This document shows positions 22,763 through 33,515 of a stretch of 64,000 nt of DNA, piece by piece. The DNA comes from Aplidium turbinatum. Lineage: Eukaryota; Chordata; Ascidiacea; Aplousobranchia; Polyclinidae. A program made the position numbers and the translations under genes. Each line of letters opens with the position of its first letter. The first letter of the stretch is position 1. The stretch lies in assembly GCA_918807975.1 (NCBI GenBank), contig OU964919.1, positions 16,014,001-16,078,000 on the forward strand, read 5' to 3'. The notes beneath the pieces were generated by a model, which worked only from the letters and a program-made list of their open reading frames with translations, was not told where the DNA came from and did no database searches.

Positions 22763-23434
22763 ATGAGTAAACCTGTTCTGGCGTATTGGGATATCCGTGG
22801 CTTGGCTGAACCAGCTCGCTTGATGTTGGAATATGCTGGAGTGGATTATGAAGATAAGAGATACGTCGTCGGTGATGCACCTAGTTATGATCGTAGTTGT
22901 TGGCTGAACGTAAAATCAACTATTGGTCTCTCCTTTCCAAATCTTCCATACTACATTGATGGTGATGTGAAAATGACGGAAAGTTTTGCTATTATGAAAT
23001 ATATTGCTCGAAAAAACAAAACTCTTTTACCTACAACAGACTTGGAATCAGTTAATTGTGACATGATGCAGGGAGTAGTTTCTGATTTTCGTGGCAGCTT
23101 TTCAGGGATGTGTTATCGACCTGGCTTTGAAGAAAACAAAGTGGCCTTTTTTGATACTACTTTTCCTGACAAAATGCAAAAATTTGATGCTTACCTTGCA
23201 AACAAAACTTGGTTAGCTGGTGATACTCTCACTTACGTTGACTTTGCCTTGTGTGAAATTCTGGATCATGTTCGCCTGATGAAACCAGATTGCTTGTCCA
23301 AGTTTGAAAATGTTCAAAAGTATGTGGAAAAATTCTTTGGCTTGGAAAAGATTGCTGCCTATCGGGAATCAAGTCGCTTCAAGAAATTTCCAATCAATAA
23401 CAAAATGGCCAACTTTGGTGGACAGTCTAAATAG
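22763..23434 (+). CDS. glutathione S-transferase, mu class, gene 2
   Basis: A 223-residue intronless mu-class GST. I chose the ATG at 22763 (MSKPVLAYWDIRG) because it aligns with the start of the family; the frame is open a little further 5', but without another ATG. Tyr8 in YWDIRGL is the likely catalytic residue. GDAPSYDRS, FPNLPYYIDG and TESFAIMKYIARK form the glutathione site. KTWLAGDTLTYVDF and AYRESSRFKKFP mark the C-terminal helical domain. It lacks any sign of decay. It lies 17 kb downstream of, and in the same orientation as, the paralogue at 5190, with which it shares the intronless structure. The intervening DNA is almost all transposons, so an old tandem pair was probably pushed apart by insertions. 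Confidence 0.96.
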   Translation: MSKPVLAYWDIRGLAEPARLMLEYAGVDYEDKRYVVGDAPSYDRSCWLNVKSTIGLSFPNLPYYIDGDVKMTESFAIMKYIARKNKTLLPTTDLESVNCDMMQGVVSDFRGSFSGMCYRPGFEENKVAFFDTTFPDKMQKFDAYLANKTWLAGDTLTYVDFALCEILDHVRLMKPDCLSKFENVQKYVEKFFGLEKIAAYRESSRFKKFPINNKMANFGGQSK

Positions 23435-24120
23435 ATCTATTGGTAGGCTTATTGCAAGGATTCTGTAAATAATTTAATGGTGCCATTAAGCACAACAAGC
23501 TAAGTTTTTCTAGAAAAGGAAGGTTTGAAAACTGGAAATATTACTTTTAGACTTGTCATGTGTTGGATAAAAACTTTATTTTCAGTTTTAACAAAGCTGA
23601 AACATGTTCAATAAGATGGAATCGAATGGTACGGGTTCTTAAATTTTAGGTTCAAATACTGTATGTTTTAAAAGTCACCATATTTGAAAAAATTGCTGTA
23701 TGTTGTATAGTGACGATGTCCTTAGTTTGCCATTCAAAACAAAAAAATATTTGGTTCCTATTTGAAATGTGCATATATGCCAGCTACTTTTAAATATATA
23801 TATAACCAAATTGCAGAGAGAAACACAACACTACAACAAATGCACACACTGGAGTGTCGTCTATTAAAGTGATAGTTTGCTTTTTGGCTAGCAATTGTAC
23901 ATTTTTTCATTATGACAGTTAGTATTAGTAGTCCAGTATTTATATTTTGGTGTCCGTATTACCAAGGGTAGCTATTCGTTCTTATTTCAAACAGTGCATG
24001 GAAGAATATATTTTCTAGCCAGTTTTGTATGTGATGTCTTCAGTTGGTGCTGTTCTGAAATTGTTATATGCTTGTCTGAGTGTTTTGCTTTTGTTAAGAC
24101 TGTTAGTGCTTGGTTTATTG
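23435..24120. other. 3' flank of GST gene 2; nothing else recognised
   Basis: AT-rich. It must contain the 3' UTR of the GST, but I saw no single clear poly(A) signal. Confidence 0.35.
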
Positions 24121-24128
24121 TATGGAAT

Positions 24129-26497
24129 CAGGGCTGCGATTTTTGCCTTTTTTGGTGACGAGGTCACTCGACACGCGCCATCACTATTCGACAAACGCCG
24201 TGCGTTACGGAAAAAAAATAAAAAAACGAAAAAAAAAAGGAAAATAAAAAGGAAAAAAAAACAGAGAGGACTAAACGTCGTCAGGTCGAGGAACAATCGG
24301 GGGGGGGCATCACGTGATGCAATCATAAGAGTGCTGACTTACGTAAAATTTCTTGCGCCAAGTAGCCTACTTCAAAGCAAGGTCTAAAAGCGACGCTTCA
24401 CACGAGAAACTCCCAAAGCGTCAGCGCCGCCATTTTGAACACTGCGGGAGAATGCTTTGATCGAAGTTGCAACGTCTGGCATCAAACATTTCGCAACACA
24501 CGTTTCGTGCTATTCGACACAACGGGTTTCTTTTATAGATGAAACAACCTAGGCTACGTTGAGTTGTGAACGTCTATGCCAGTTTGTATTTCGCCGTTTG
24601 AGCCAATTAACAATATTGCTCTGGTAAAATGACTGTTGGATACTTGCTATGAAAGTTTTTCACATGTAGAAAACAGCCTAGTTTCCGACCAGATGTTCAG
24701 AAATACAAATGAAAAAAGCCGCTATTTTTATGGAAAGGAGTTCTCTCCCAGAACATTTTGAACACTGCGGGAAAATGCTTTGATCGAAGTTCAAACGCCT
24801 GCCATCAAACATTTCGCCACACACGTTTCGTGCTATTCGACACAACGGTTTTCTTTTATAGATAAAATAACCGAAGTAGGCTACTTTTAGTTGTCAACGT
24901 ATTTGCAAGTTTGTATTTATGTCTGACTAATGCACTTGTTGTTCCAAGATTGCAGAAATGTTTTGCAATGTGAATAAAGAATAGTAGACATACAAACACG
25001 GTTGCAACTCGACTTCCACCCACTAGAAGGGTTCCTGTGGTAACGTAATGGGCGATTTTGCACTTGCATTCACAAAAGCACACAACCCAGCTAGCAAAAC
25101 CCGTCGTCTTTACATTGATTCAACGTCTGCAGACGTTGAATTGAAAAAACGAGACGCGAAAAATATACTAGAGTAGTCTATCACGACCATACTGTTTGAT
25201 TTATTGTGATGTAATAATACCAAAAGTAGCGATACGCACGCTGTTACGTTAAATAACTCAGGGGGAAAAAGTAAGTTAATTTTGGGTTGATTCAACGTTC
25301 GAGTCAGCACAAATCTATTTAATTTTCCTGGCGGGTTACATTGCTTACCTAGACAGCAAAAATCATCATTTTTACATTGATTCAACGTCTACAGACGTGA
25401 AGTCAATGCTAAAATAACGAATTTTGCTGCCTGCGTAACAATGCCCAAGAAGAAATTTACGTTTGTTTTACATTAATTCGACATCTAGTGACGTTGAATT
25501 ATTATAAAATAACGTTAATTGTTCAACCAGGTACCGGTGACAAATTAATATCTCACTGCGAGATGATTGCCTCGATTTACGTTTACACTAACATAATTTC
25601 AGCACAATTGAGATACTGCGAGCAAACACGAGTCTGTTTGATAAAGAACTAGCTGTCAGAATCGGAATCATCAGATGCTGTATCGGAGGATGAGGTTGTC
25701 GCGTCGTCACTGGAATACTTGAAGACGCAAAACTGCCCGTTCATAAACGCGCGATGCCATATGATCGGAAGCATTACTTTACTGCCAAAGAACCATTTAT
25801 GATATAGAATTTCGTACTACTTTCATCACTGGACCCCGTAGCTTTTCTAATTCCGATTTGCTTCCGTCATAACATTCTTTACAAATTTTGCAAAATACCA
25901 CACTAACTTTTCCTTCTGTTTGATAATAGCAGGAAAATTCCACTTTTTAACTGTATCTTCTTTCACCATGATTTATATTCGCAACGACACCGGTAAACAA
26001 TAAGCATTCGATGAAAGAATAACTTTTGCGTAACAATAAGCCGATGTTTATAAGGTTGCAAACTTTTTACAGTTCACAAGAGCATTGTCAGCGCATAAAA
26101 TAGCTTGCGTGATGCTCTGGGCTACCACCGTGTGACACGCGATGAAGAAGCGCATAAAATTTCGTTTGATTAAACATTTAAGCATACGGCAATTGTCGCA
26201 GCAATCCAAGGTGTGTTGATTTGGTAATGTTTTTGCCGTCGTAGATGGAAGCTAATTTCGAGGGCTGTATACATGTCCGGTAGGTACATAACTTAGCGCT
26301 TGATACTCCTTTGCAATCACTCAACCAGCATGCGATTAAAAACTTAAAGTAAGTGACTTTGATACCACACAACTTGTGTGGTACGGTAACTCGCGGCCAA
26401 ACGCTTATAATATGACTCTTTTGACGTCATATTACTATTCGACAAACAAGCGTAAAATTTTTGGTCGTTCGACAAGAAAGAAAAAATCGCAGCCCTG
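24129..26497. mobile_element. 2.4-kb hAT-type element, copy 1
   Basis: Ends CAGGGCTGCGATTTTT and AAAAAATCGCAGCCCTG, with a perfect 8-bp duplication TATGGAAT (24121-24128 and 26498-26505). It is homologous along most of its length to 60466-63869. There is no intact transposase: the interior is non-coding, with an internal duplication (about 24420-24545 and 24750-24870) and a palindromic element at 25352-25431. Confidence 0.88.
25352..25431. repeat. 80-bp palindromic element (ACGTCTnnAGACGT core)
   Basis: Near-palindrome bounded by GACAGCAAAA and TTTTGCTGCC, with TTTACATTGATTCAACGTCT facing ACAGACGTGAAGTCAATG. Related hairpins are at 36583-36650, 48095-48161 and 61391-61470, with half-copies at 25112-25145, 45654-45701 and 61137-61170. 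Confidence 0.75.
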
Positions 26498-26505
26498 TAT
26501 GGAAT

Positions 26506-27150
26506 TAACAAAAAAGTCTATCCATTTTACTAATTCCAAAAAAATAGAATGTGATAACACTAAAGTTCAATTTAATAAAGTGACATAGACCAAACTTATG
26601 TCTCATCTTGTTGTATAAGTTTAAACTACCTTTAGCCAGGAGCAGAGCCACTGGGAGTTAATCGCCTTCCGAAGTTTTATCTTGTCCCCCCACCCAAAAA
26701 TATGTTTTAAAACGACTACAACGTTTTCATACCATTATAATTGATGTTGGATGACGTTTGTCCCCACAGCAGTTTCTTGTGCCCCCGTAAAGTTTTCTTT
26801 TCAGCTACGTCACTGCCTTTTTATCCACAAACAGCATTTTAAAAAAACGTCCAGTTTCATTCAGCCCATGATGAAGTGGATACACACTCGTTTGGATTCG
26901 TTTTATTTTTTTTGACTTTGAAGCATCGTCTTGCAGTCGAGTTGTTTTATAAACTAACGTTTAAAATTCTTTATGGTGCAGTGGCTGTCAAATTCGCTGT
27001 TTTCAAAAAAGTGTTAATTGTATCATAACCCTCTCAGACAACGCACTTTTCAAATGCAGCAAAGGAAACCGAAATATCGATCACTTTGGTTGGCCCTCGT
27101 CATAAACAACTTAGTTTTGTTGCGAAAGTTAGTTTATTTTTAAACTTTTT
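26506..27150. other. no recognisable gene
   Basis: About 26640-26815 looks like another decayed non-autonomous transposon (CCCCCCACCC inside, TCAGCTACGTCACTG near its right end). No boundaries could be fixed. Confidence 0.3.
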
Positions 27151-27449
27151 CGGTAAGCTTAGTTAGTTCGGAATGGCCCGTTTCGGCGAGTCCGATTCGG
27201 CGAGTCCGATTCGGCGAGTCCGATTCGGCGAGTCCGATTCGACTAGTCCGATTCGGCGAGTTCCCTATTCGGCGAGAGCCTTTTTCGGCGAGTGCCCTAT
27301 TCGGCGAGTTTTTGAAATTTTTAAAAGGAAATTATCGGGTACCGTAGCCTAATTACAATTGCCGTTTTCACATCGTTTTAACGTCGCTAAACGTTGAAAT
27401 CGTGCAGAAAGGAATAAAAATAAAATGTTTGAACTATTAAATTAAAATT

Positions 27450-27782
27450 CGTCATGTCAGTTCAGTTATTTTTATTTTTGACCATCATATCAAAAACAAT
27501 ACACGTCAACATAGCAAAGGTAGAAGCGACAAAACGCGAACGTTAAAACGTGCTTGAATTCGTCATGTCAGTTCAGTTATTTTTATTTTTGACCATCATA
27601 TCAAAAACAATACCCGTCAACATAGCAGAGGTAGAAGCGACAAAACGCGAACGTTAAAACGTGTTTGAATTCGTCATGTCAGTTCAGTTGTTTTTATTTC
27701 TGATCATGATATCAAAAACAATTCACGTCAACATAGCAAAGGTCTAGAAAAAGGTAGAAGCGACAAACCGCGAACGTTAAAA
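27450..27782. repeat. three tandem copies of a 111-bp unit inside the left arm
   Basis: The unit starts CGTCATGTCAGTTCAGTT and runs through AGAAGCGACAAAACGCGAAC to ACGTGCTTGAATT. It begins at 27450, 27561 and 27672. The third copy continues into the rest of the LINE/SINE tail. The right arm has only one. Confidence 0.9.
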
Positions 27783-27942
27783 CGTGCTTGTGACCGAAGT
27801 AAGTTATTGAGTTGAAAGAAATTTGGCAAGGTTGCATCACCTTCAGAAAAATTTAAGATATGAAGGAAAAATAAAACAAAGAAAATGTTACAAAAAAAAT
27901 AATGTTTATGTCTATAAGTTAGTACTTTTGAATAGTTAAAAT

Positions 27943-29041
27943 CATAGGCGCCTAACTATTTTTTTGGCCTTGGGGGCGAAAGCGTGTTTCATCAGCAGCA
28001 ACGTAAATTCAGCGAAATGTCACGCAGATGGATGACGTAATTATGTCGTCACACTAGGATTGCTTTTATTGCCACACTCGGAGTTATCGCTACGTTCGAC
28101 CTGCCGTTAATTATTATAAACAAAGCTCGACCAAAACACATGCTATGCGTCTGCGTTGGCTAGCGGTTGATGTACTGCGACTCTTTAAGCTAAGCACAAC
28201 ATAAAGTTTAGCAACGAACAAGAGACGAAAAGGTTTACTAAAAGGTATACTGTAAGTGGAATCAAAATACTAACTTGATCATATGCTTGAAAATATACCT
28301 GTTGAAAGCAAAATCATTCATGTTTACATCAATTCAACAGCACGTCACCTTTAATAAATTTAAAAGTTGCTGACATCCGTAAACAGCCCTTGAAAAATAT
28401 TTACAGAGAGACGTTTGATTAAGTTTTCGACTTGACATTGCTCCCTTTTCACTACAATATCGCAACTTATGGCTGACCAGCTTTCAAGTTACAATTCGCT
28501 GTAATACGCCCGTTTTCGTGTTGCAGATGAAACAAAAGATGCGCATATTCCCCGCCTTTGATCGGGTTTCTATGGCAACGGACGTGTGTGCGCCATGCAG
28601 TTTGCGCGAGTCCGTTGTTGTGTTGATTATGCCGCGTGTGCGACTGTGGGCAGTGCGGTTTGTACCAGCCCTTGTTACGTTGGTTAGTGGTAACCTCGGG
28701 CCGAGACTTCAAGTTCATTTTCACAGCAACCGATTCACTGCCGCAACAATTCTCTGCAGAGGTTTCGACTTTCGAAAGCGACAGCGAGACTGTTTGCAAG
28801 CGTCTGCAGACGTTAAATCAACGTAAATATGACAGATTTTTTTTGTCTGGGGTGGGATTGTAGCATCGCTACTCGTTCTAGTGATTATTTACTGCAAAGC
28901 TGTTGCGGTTTGCATTTAAAAATGTTTTCCTGCTGCCGATCGCTAGTTCATCTATTGTTTTATGTATCAATGCCGCATAAAAAGTTGCTCCCACGCGGAA
29001 ATATGCGTGGGGGCCTGGTCTCCACGGCTTAGGCGCCTATG
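27943..29041. mobile_element. 1.1-kb transposon nested in the fold-back element
   Basis: Perfect ends CATAGGCGCCTAA and TTAGGCGCCTATG, with a perfect 8-bp duplication GTTAAAAT (27935-27942 and 29042-29049). The duplication size suggests hAT. The interior frames (about 28467-28860) show no known domain. Confidence 0.85.
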
Positions 29042-29639
29042 GTTAAAATGATTAGTTTGGATCAACAAATGTGTGACCTACACTCCTACAGCTTAGATTG
29101 AAAGGAAATTATCGGGTAGGCTACCGTAGCCTAGTTATTCCGACCAGCAAAAATTTGTTCCAAGAACCCAGTTAGCCTAACAGTTCATTTTTACATTGTA
29201 GTAACAGAATGAAATGTGTGGCCTATCGTTTTAACGTCGCTAAACGTTGAAATCGTGTAGAAAAGGGTGCTTTTGCTGACTAGGATACCGGTACGTTGAA
29301 ACTAAGAAACATCCAAGCACGTTTTAACGTTCGCGTTTTGTCGCTTCTACCTTTGCTATGTTGACGTGTATTATTTTTCATATGATGGTCAGAAATAAAA
29401 ACAACTGAACTGACATGACGAATTTTAATTTAATAGTTCAAACATTTTCTTTTTATTCCTTTCTGCACGATTTCAACGTTTAGCGACGTTAAAACGATGT
29501 AAAAACGGCAATTATAATTAGGCTACGGTACCCGATAATTTCCTTTCAAAAATTTCAAAAACTCGCCGAATAGGGCAGTCGCCGAAAAGGGCTCTCGCCG
29601 AATAGTAGCAGACCCTAGTTAGTTAGTGCACGGTTTTAC

Positions 29640-30120
29640 GAAGGTTGGATTTCAGCAAGTTTCGACTTAACTTGGTGGTAGCTTTTCACGAACTCCTACT
29701 ATGAACGTTGACCGACACAAGGTTCTCCTTTCGGAGGTCGCCCTCACGTTATCACGTCACCTCTTCTTTGGTCGTCCACGTAGATTACGTTCTTCCAGCG
29801 ACCGAACCTTCTCAGGTCAAGAGTCCTCTTTCATTCGTTGGACGTGGCCGTACCAACGGAGTCTCCCCCACCGTACGAGCTCTTCTACTTGGTGAATGCC
29901 AAGCATTCCCAATTCTTTACTTGATACTTTTGTACGCCAGTGGCTTTGAGCACATCCACCTCACCATAGCGTTGTCATTATGGTTGAAACGCTTGGTGTC
30001 TAACGGCTCCGCATTGACTGACCACGTCTCACTGGCATGAAGCATTAACCTTCTGACACACGTGTTGTTCACATGTCCTCTGATTGGGAAAGGAATACTG
30101 TTACTTGCCACTGGCAATTA
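29640..30120 (-). mobile_element. LINE remnant, C-terminal coding region
   Basis: The minus frame 30117-29917 reads like the post-RT region of non-LTR elements (CVRRLMLHASETW...HNDNAMVRWMCS). About 29760-29900 continues in broken frames with a VGTATSNE..GLLT pattern. Several breaks; inactive. Confidence 0.65.
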
Positions 30121-30625
30121 ATCATTTGTTTTTAGTTTCATACTAAAAAGTTTTATTTGGGTTACAACTTAAATATTACGGTACAGTACCATAAATGCAA
30201 GACATGTTTTCTGATAGGTATGTGCTTCAGCAGGTTAAATTTTATGACTCCTTTGGGTTTGTAATCTCGGCTTGTAAATCGTCATTTTTTGCTTATTGTA
30301 TAAAAATATCGATCACTTTAAAACTTCACTTAAAGCTCCCTCTACTCAGCAACCGCAATCTCGTACGTTCAGTGCTTACACTTGTTTGAACAAGTTTTGT
30401 TAAGTAATTTTTGTTTGCTTAGCCATCCAACTACGTTGGTACCATATCTGTCAATATTTGCCAAAGTTCTAAAAAAAGATCGTTGTCTATTCCGGTAGGT
30501 AGTTTTTCAAATGCGCGGGAAACCGCTTGGATTATTTGTTTGACATATGCAAAGTTGTTTGGTCGGCCATTTCTAAAAAGGCCATGCAATAAAATCTCGT
30601 GTTTAATTGGAAGAAAGGTTGAAAT

Positions 30626-30895
30626 CTGAGTTTTTTTTTCGGTCATTGACCGATTTTTTAGGAAAATATCCGAAAAAAAAATATAGTCAATTTGGTCAAA
30701 ATGTCCGAAACAAACGTTTCTCAGTGAAACTTAATGTTGTAGCTAGTCAGAAAGTGCAAATTTTGGTTTGTATCAGCTACTTCAAAAGAAAATATTTTCA
30801 TCCGAAAAAATGACCGAAATAAATAAAAAATGACCGAATTTTTTCAAGTCATTTCGGACAAATGACCGAAAAGTCTCAGCGAAAAAAAAACCCAG
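30626..30895. mobile_element. 270-bp MITE, copy 2
   Basis: Starts CTGAGTTTTTTTTTC and ends AAAAAAAAACCCAG, flanked by a perfect GTTGAAAT duplication (30618-30625 and 30896-30903). It is inverted relative to the copy at 3786-4025. Both contain GGTCATTGACCG or its complement and AAGTCATTTCGGACAAAT. Confidence 0.88.
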
Positions 30896-31143
30896 GTTGA
30901 AATAGTTTACATTTTTGCTCTTTTAAAATTCGCGGTTCACTCACACTCTAATTTTAACATGGAACGTGTCTACTGTGCAAGTCCGTGTGAACACCCCCTC
31001 CCCCGAAATCCACTAATAGGCCCCTATGTTTAGTGATCTTAAAAGTAGGACTAGAAAGCGTTTAAGGCGGCAAACCTTTTTCAATGTTGGATAAATTTTA
31101 AAATTTCATAGAAAAAGGTAGTTAATAGGCTTTGCCCACAGTT

Positions 31144-31220
31144 GTCCGCCCTGTTAGCTCGGTGGTTAGGCGCCAGGCTTAAGTTCACGCGGCGCAGGTT
31201 CGACTGTCGGAGTGATTGAT
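31144..31220 (+). repeat. tRNA-like SINE head
   Basis: TTAGCTCGGTGGTTAG fits a pol III A box and GGTTCGACTGTC a B box, with spacing as in tRNA. It runs directly into the 3' tail of the minus-strand SINE that follows, so the two SINE pieces abut head to tail. There is no intact cloverleaf, so it is not called a functional tRNA. Confidence 0.55.
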
Positions 31221-32360
31221 TGAATCTTTATCCTCGGACTGGGAAAGCTTCTTGCAGAGCTTAATCCTGGCAGTTTCCCATACTTGTAGAGCAGGGGTTC
31301 CCAAACTGGGGTACATGTACTCCCAGGGGTACATTAGATTAAGTATAAGGATATTCTTTCCATAACTTCTAATCTGCCTTAAAATATTTTTTGTCACCTG
31401 ATGATGTTAATAATTTGAAGACCTGAGATTAAGAACTCCTTAGTAAGTCACATTTTCACCCCAGTAGAAGCTCTACAACTACAGTAACTACCAAAAGATT
31501 GCGGAACCTGCTATTCATGCATTGTTGTTGTTTCCATCAACATGGTTGTGTGAGTCAACGTTTTCAGTGCTGCTTGAAATCAAATCAAAAAACAGATTAC
31601 AGCTCAAAACACCTGGACATGATCTTCGTTGTGCTGTTGCTAATGTTTTACCTCGTATTAATGAGCTTGCTGCTAAAAAGCAGGCCCATCCATCACATTA
31701 GCTAAGATTGCTGGGCTTATTCAGCCGATATATTGTTTGTTTGATTGATTGATTGTTTGTATTGATTGATTGAGTGATTGATTTGTTTGATTGAGTGTTT
31801 GTATAACCTTGGATTACATTTTTATGAATAACTTTGTGTGCTTTGATTGGTACAAAATATCATTTGTGCAATCTTCTAATGCAGCTCTACTGTTAATTTG
31901 TTGCAATATCTAAACTTTCTAAAGCCAAAAATATGAGAAAATTTTGTGGGTACACAAGCGAATTTATAAATTGACCAAAGGGTACCGATGAACAGAAAGG
32001 TTGGGGGAACCCCTGTTGTAGAGGCTTTGAATCACTGACGCAGGCCCGGTCACCAAGATTGACAGAGTGAAGTTTCCGATTGTTGAAGTCTTGTTGCCAG
32101 GGAATTATTCCATCCATTAGATGCCGCTGGGTGGAGAGCAGTCCTTAACGTGCTTTGCTCAAGCGAATTGTTGAAGCTCAAGCGATTGTTGAAGTCTTGT
32201 TGCCAGGGAATTATTCCATCCATTAGATGCCGCTGGGTGGAGAGCAGTCCTTAACGTGCGTTGCTCAAGCGCACACCCCGAGAGTCGAACCAGCGCCGCT
32301 TTATCTTGAAGCTTCTTCGTTCCAGAAGTCACGCGCTAACCAACTGAGCTATCGGGGCGG
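31221..32360 (-). repeat. full-length tRNA-derived SINE, interrupted by a hAT element
   Basis: Read on the minus strand, the head (32360-32272) has TAGCTCAGTTGGTTAGCGC (A box) and GGTTCGACTCTCGGGG (B box, T arm). It is followed by the body GAGCAACGCACG...CAGCGGCATCTAATGG...GGAAACTTCAC...GTCCGAGGATAAAGATTCAA, with a short ATTCAATCAATC tail at 31221. The segment is split by 31292-32015. A 106-bp stretch is duplicated (starting at 32077 and 32183). Confidence 0.75.
31292..32015 (+). mobile_element. hAT element inside the SINE, with transposase C-terminus
   Basis: Ends CAGGGGTTCCCAAACT and GGGGGAACCCCTG, with a perfect 8-bp duplication TTGTAGAG (31284-31291 and 32016-32023). Plus-strand frames at about 31535-31700 encode the hAT dimerisation domain (PSTWLCESTFS..., then DLRCAVANVLPRINELAAKK and KQAHPSH), typical of ZBED5/FAM200-like transposases. 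The rest of the enzyme is absent. A (TTGATTGA)n-like simple repeat lies at 31735-31800. Confidence 0.88.
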
Positions 32361-32361
32361 G

Positions 32362-32500
32362 CCTGAGCAACGCATTTCAGGACTGCTCTCCATTCAGCGG
32401 CACCTATAGTAGGCTAAAAGGAATAGTTCCCCGGCAACAATCGGAAACTTCACTGTGCCAATCTCGGCAACCGTCCCTGCGTCAAGAGCCTCGGAAACCC
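32362..32500 (+). repeat. SINE body fragment, inverted relative to its neighbour
   Basis: GAGCAACGCATTTCAGGACTGCTCTCC, CAGCGGCACC, CAACAATCGGAAACTTCACT and CCAATCTCGGCAACCGTCCC match the SINE body in plus orientation. It abuts the head of the minus-strand SINE. Confidence 0.65.
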
Positions 32501-32675
32501 GCCATGGAAAGTCATCCGGCCCGCGGCCGCTTTACAAATTATAGCCTAGTACTGATCCGCCTGATCGTACATTATTTTATAACCGAACCCCAAATTTTTG
32601 ATTAATGTGATTAACACAGGCTATACTTCATTTTCTCTGCTTTTGATTAATGTGATTGTAACACAGGCTATAGAA

Positions 32676-33507
32676 CAGGGGTTCTTAACCTTTTTTCCCT
32701 TATTACCCATTTCTGTTCAGATCAAAGTCCCATTACCCAAAATCTAATTTTATCTATTTTACCATATTAAAAATATAAAACAGCGTTATTCAACAAAAAC
32801 AACATTTAATGTAAAGAACGGCATCAATAGTTTCAGTGAGACATTTGTGCTATTTTGTGTACAATAGATGCAATATTGGGTGCGATTTTGGATACTGCAC
32901 AAAGCAAGTCTGACTTCAGATCTAACAGCTTGTTTCATAATTTTGACTTCAAAGCAACATCACTTGAAAATGCTGATTCACAGAGATAATTGGAAGGGAA
33001 CATAGTCAACAATGTTAGTGGTTTTGCACAACTTTTGGATATGCTTTCCCCATCATTTTCCCAAGCTTTCATCTTCAAAAGAATATAGCTCGCTCATCTC
33101 AACACTAACTCTAAATGTACACTTAGCTATATAAACTACTTCAAACAGCAACGCAGCCATCAAGCTTGCTCATAAAACAACTGTAACTGAACTGATTATA
33201 CAAGAAAAATCTTACTATCATGTCACAAATATGAAATACATAAAACCGGCAACAAAAATAATGCGAAAAATAAATCACTATGATGAAACAATTCTTAAAA
33301 TGATAAAATATCACTGTGCTTGTTTGGTTGTTTTGAACGGACTCAAAACATCAAAAAAAGTATAAGTAATAAAGCAACTTTACCACTTACAGATGTGACA
33401 TTGTTTGTTACATCTATAATTTTAAATATTCTGGTTCAGCTGATTACCTACCTGCTATCCTGAAATTACCCACAGGTGGGTAATTACCCATAGGTTAAGA
33501 ACCACTG
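32676..33507. mobile_element. 832-bp hAT-type element
   Basis: Ends CAGGGGTTCTTAACCT and AGGTTAAGAACCACTG, with a perfect 8-bp duplication CTATAGAA (32668-32675 and 33508-33515). ATTACCCA repeats lie just inside both ends. No transposase was recognised. Confidence 0.88.
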
Positions 33508-33515
33508 CTATAGAA

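Larger units (their letters stand above)
27169..29615. mobile_element. 2.4-kb fold-back element with 9-bp target duplication (TTCGGCGAG family, large copy)
   Basis: Bounded by a perfect 9-bp duplication TAGTTAGTT (27160-27168 and 29616-29624). It starts CGGAATGGCCCGTTTCGG and ends AATAGTAGCAGACCC. Inverted arms of roughly 400 bp carry, from outside in, an array of CCGATTCGGCGAGT units (about five at the left), GGTACCGTAGCCTAATTA, ACGTCGCTAAACGTTGAAAT, and a LINE/SINE tail (family A) on each arm. The interior contains a second transposon. Smaller relatives with their own perfect 9-bp duplications are at 52105-52465 and 58235-58422. No protein is encoded. A 9-bp duplication and long arms resemble Mutator-like elements, but that is inference. 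Confidence 0.85.

Noticed and set aside
24015-24387. Lys-rich and Phe-rich frames on both strands
   Set aside because: They come from an A-rich tract inside the hAT element and have no domain.
28467-28863. Overlapping frames of about 75-110 codons on both strands
   Set aside because: They lie within the nested transposon 27943-29041 and have no recognised domain or splice context.
31735-31800. Short TTGATTGA repeats as a regulatory array
   Set aside because: A plain simple-sequence repeat within a hAT element.
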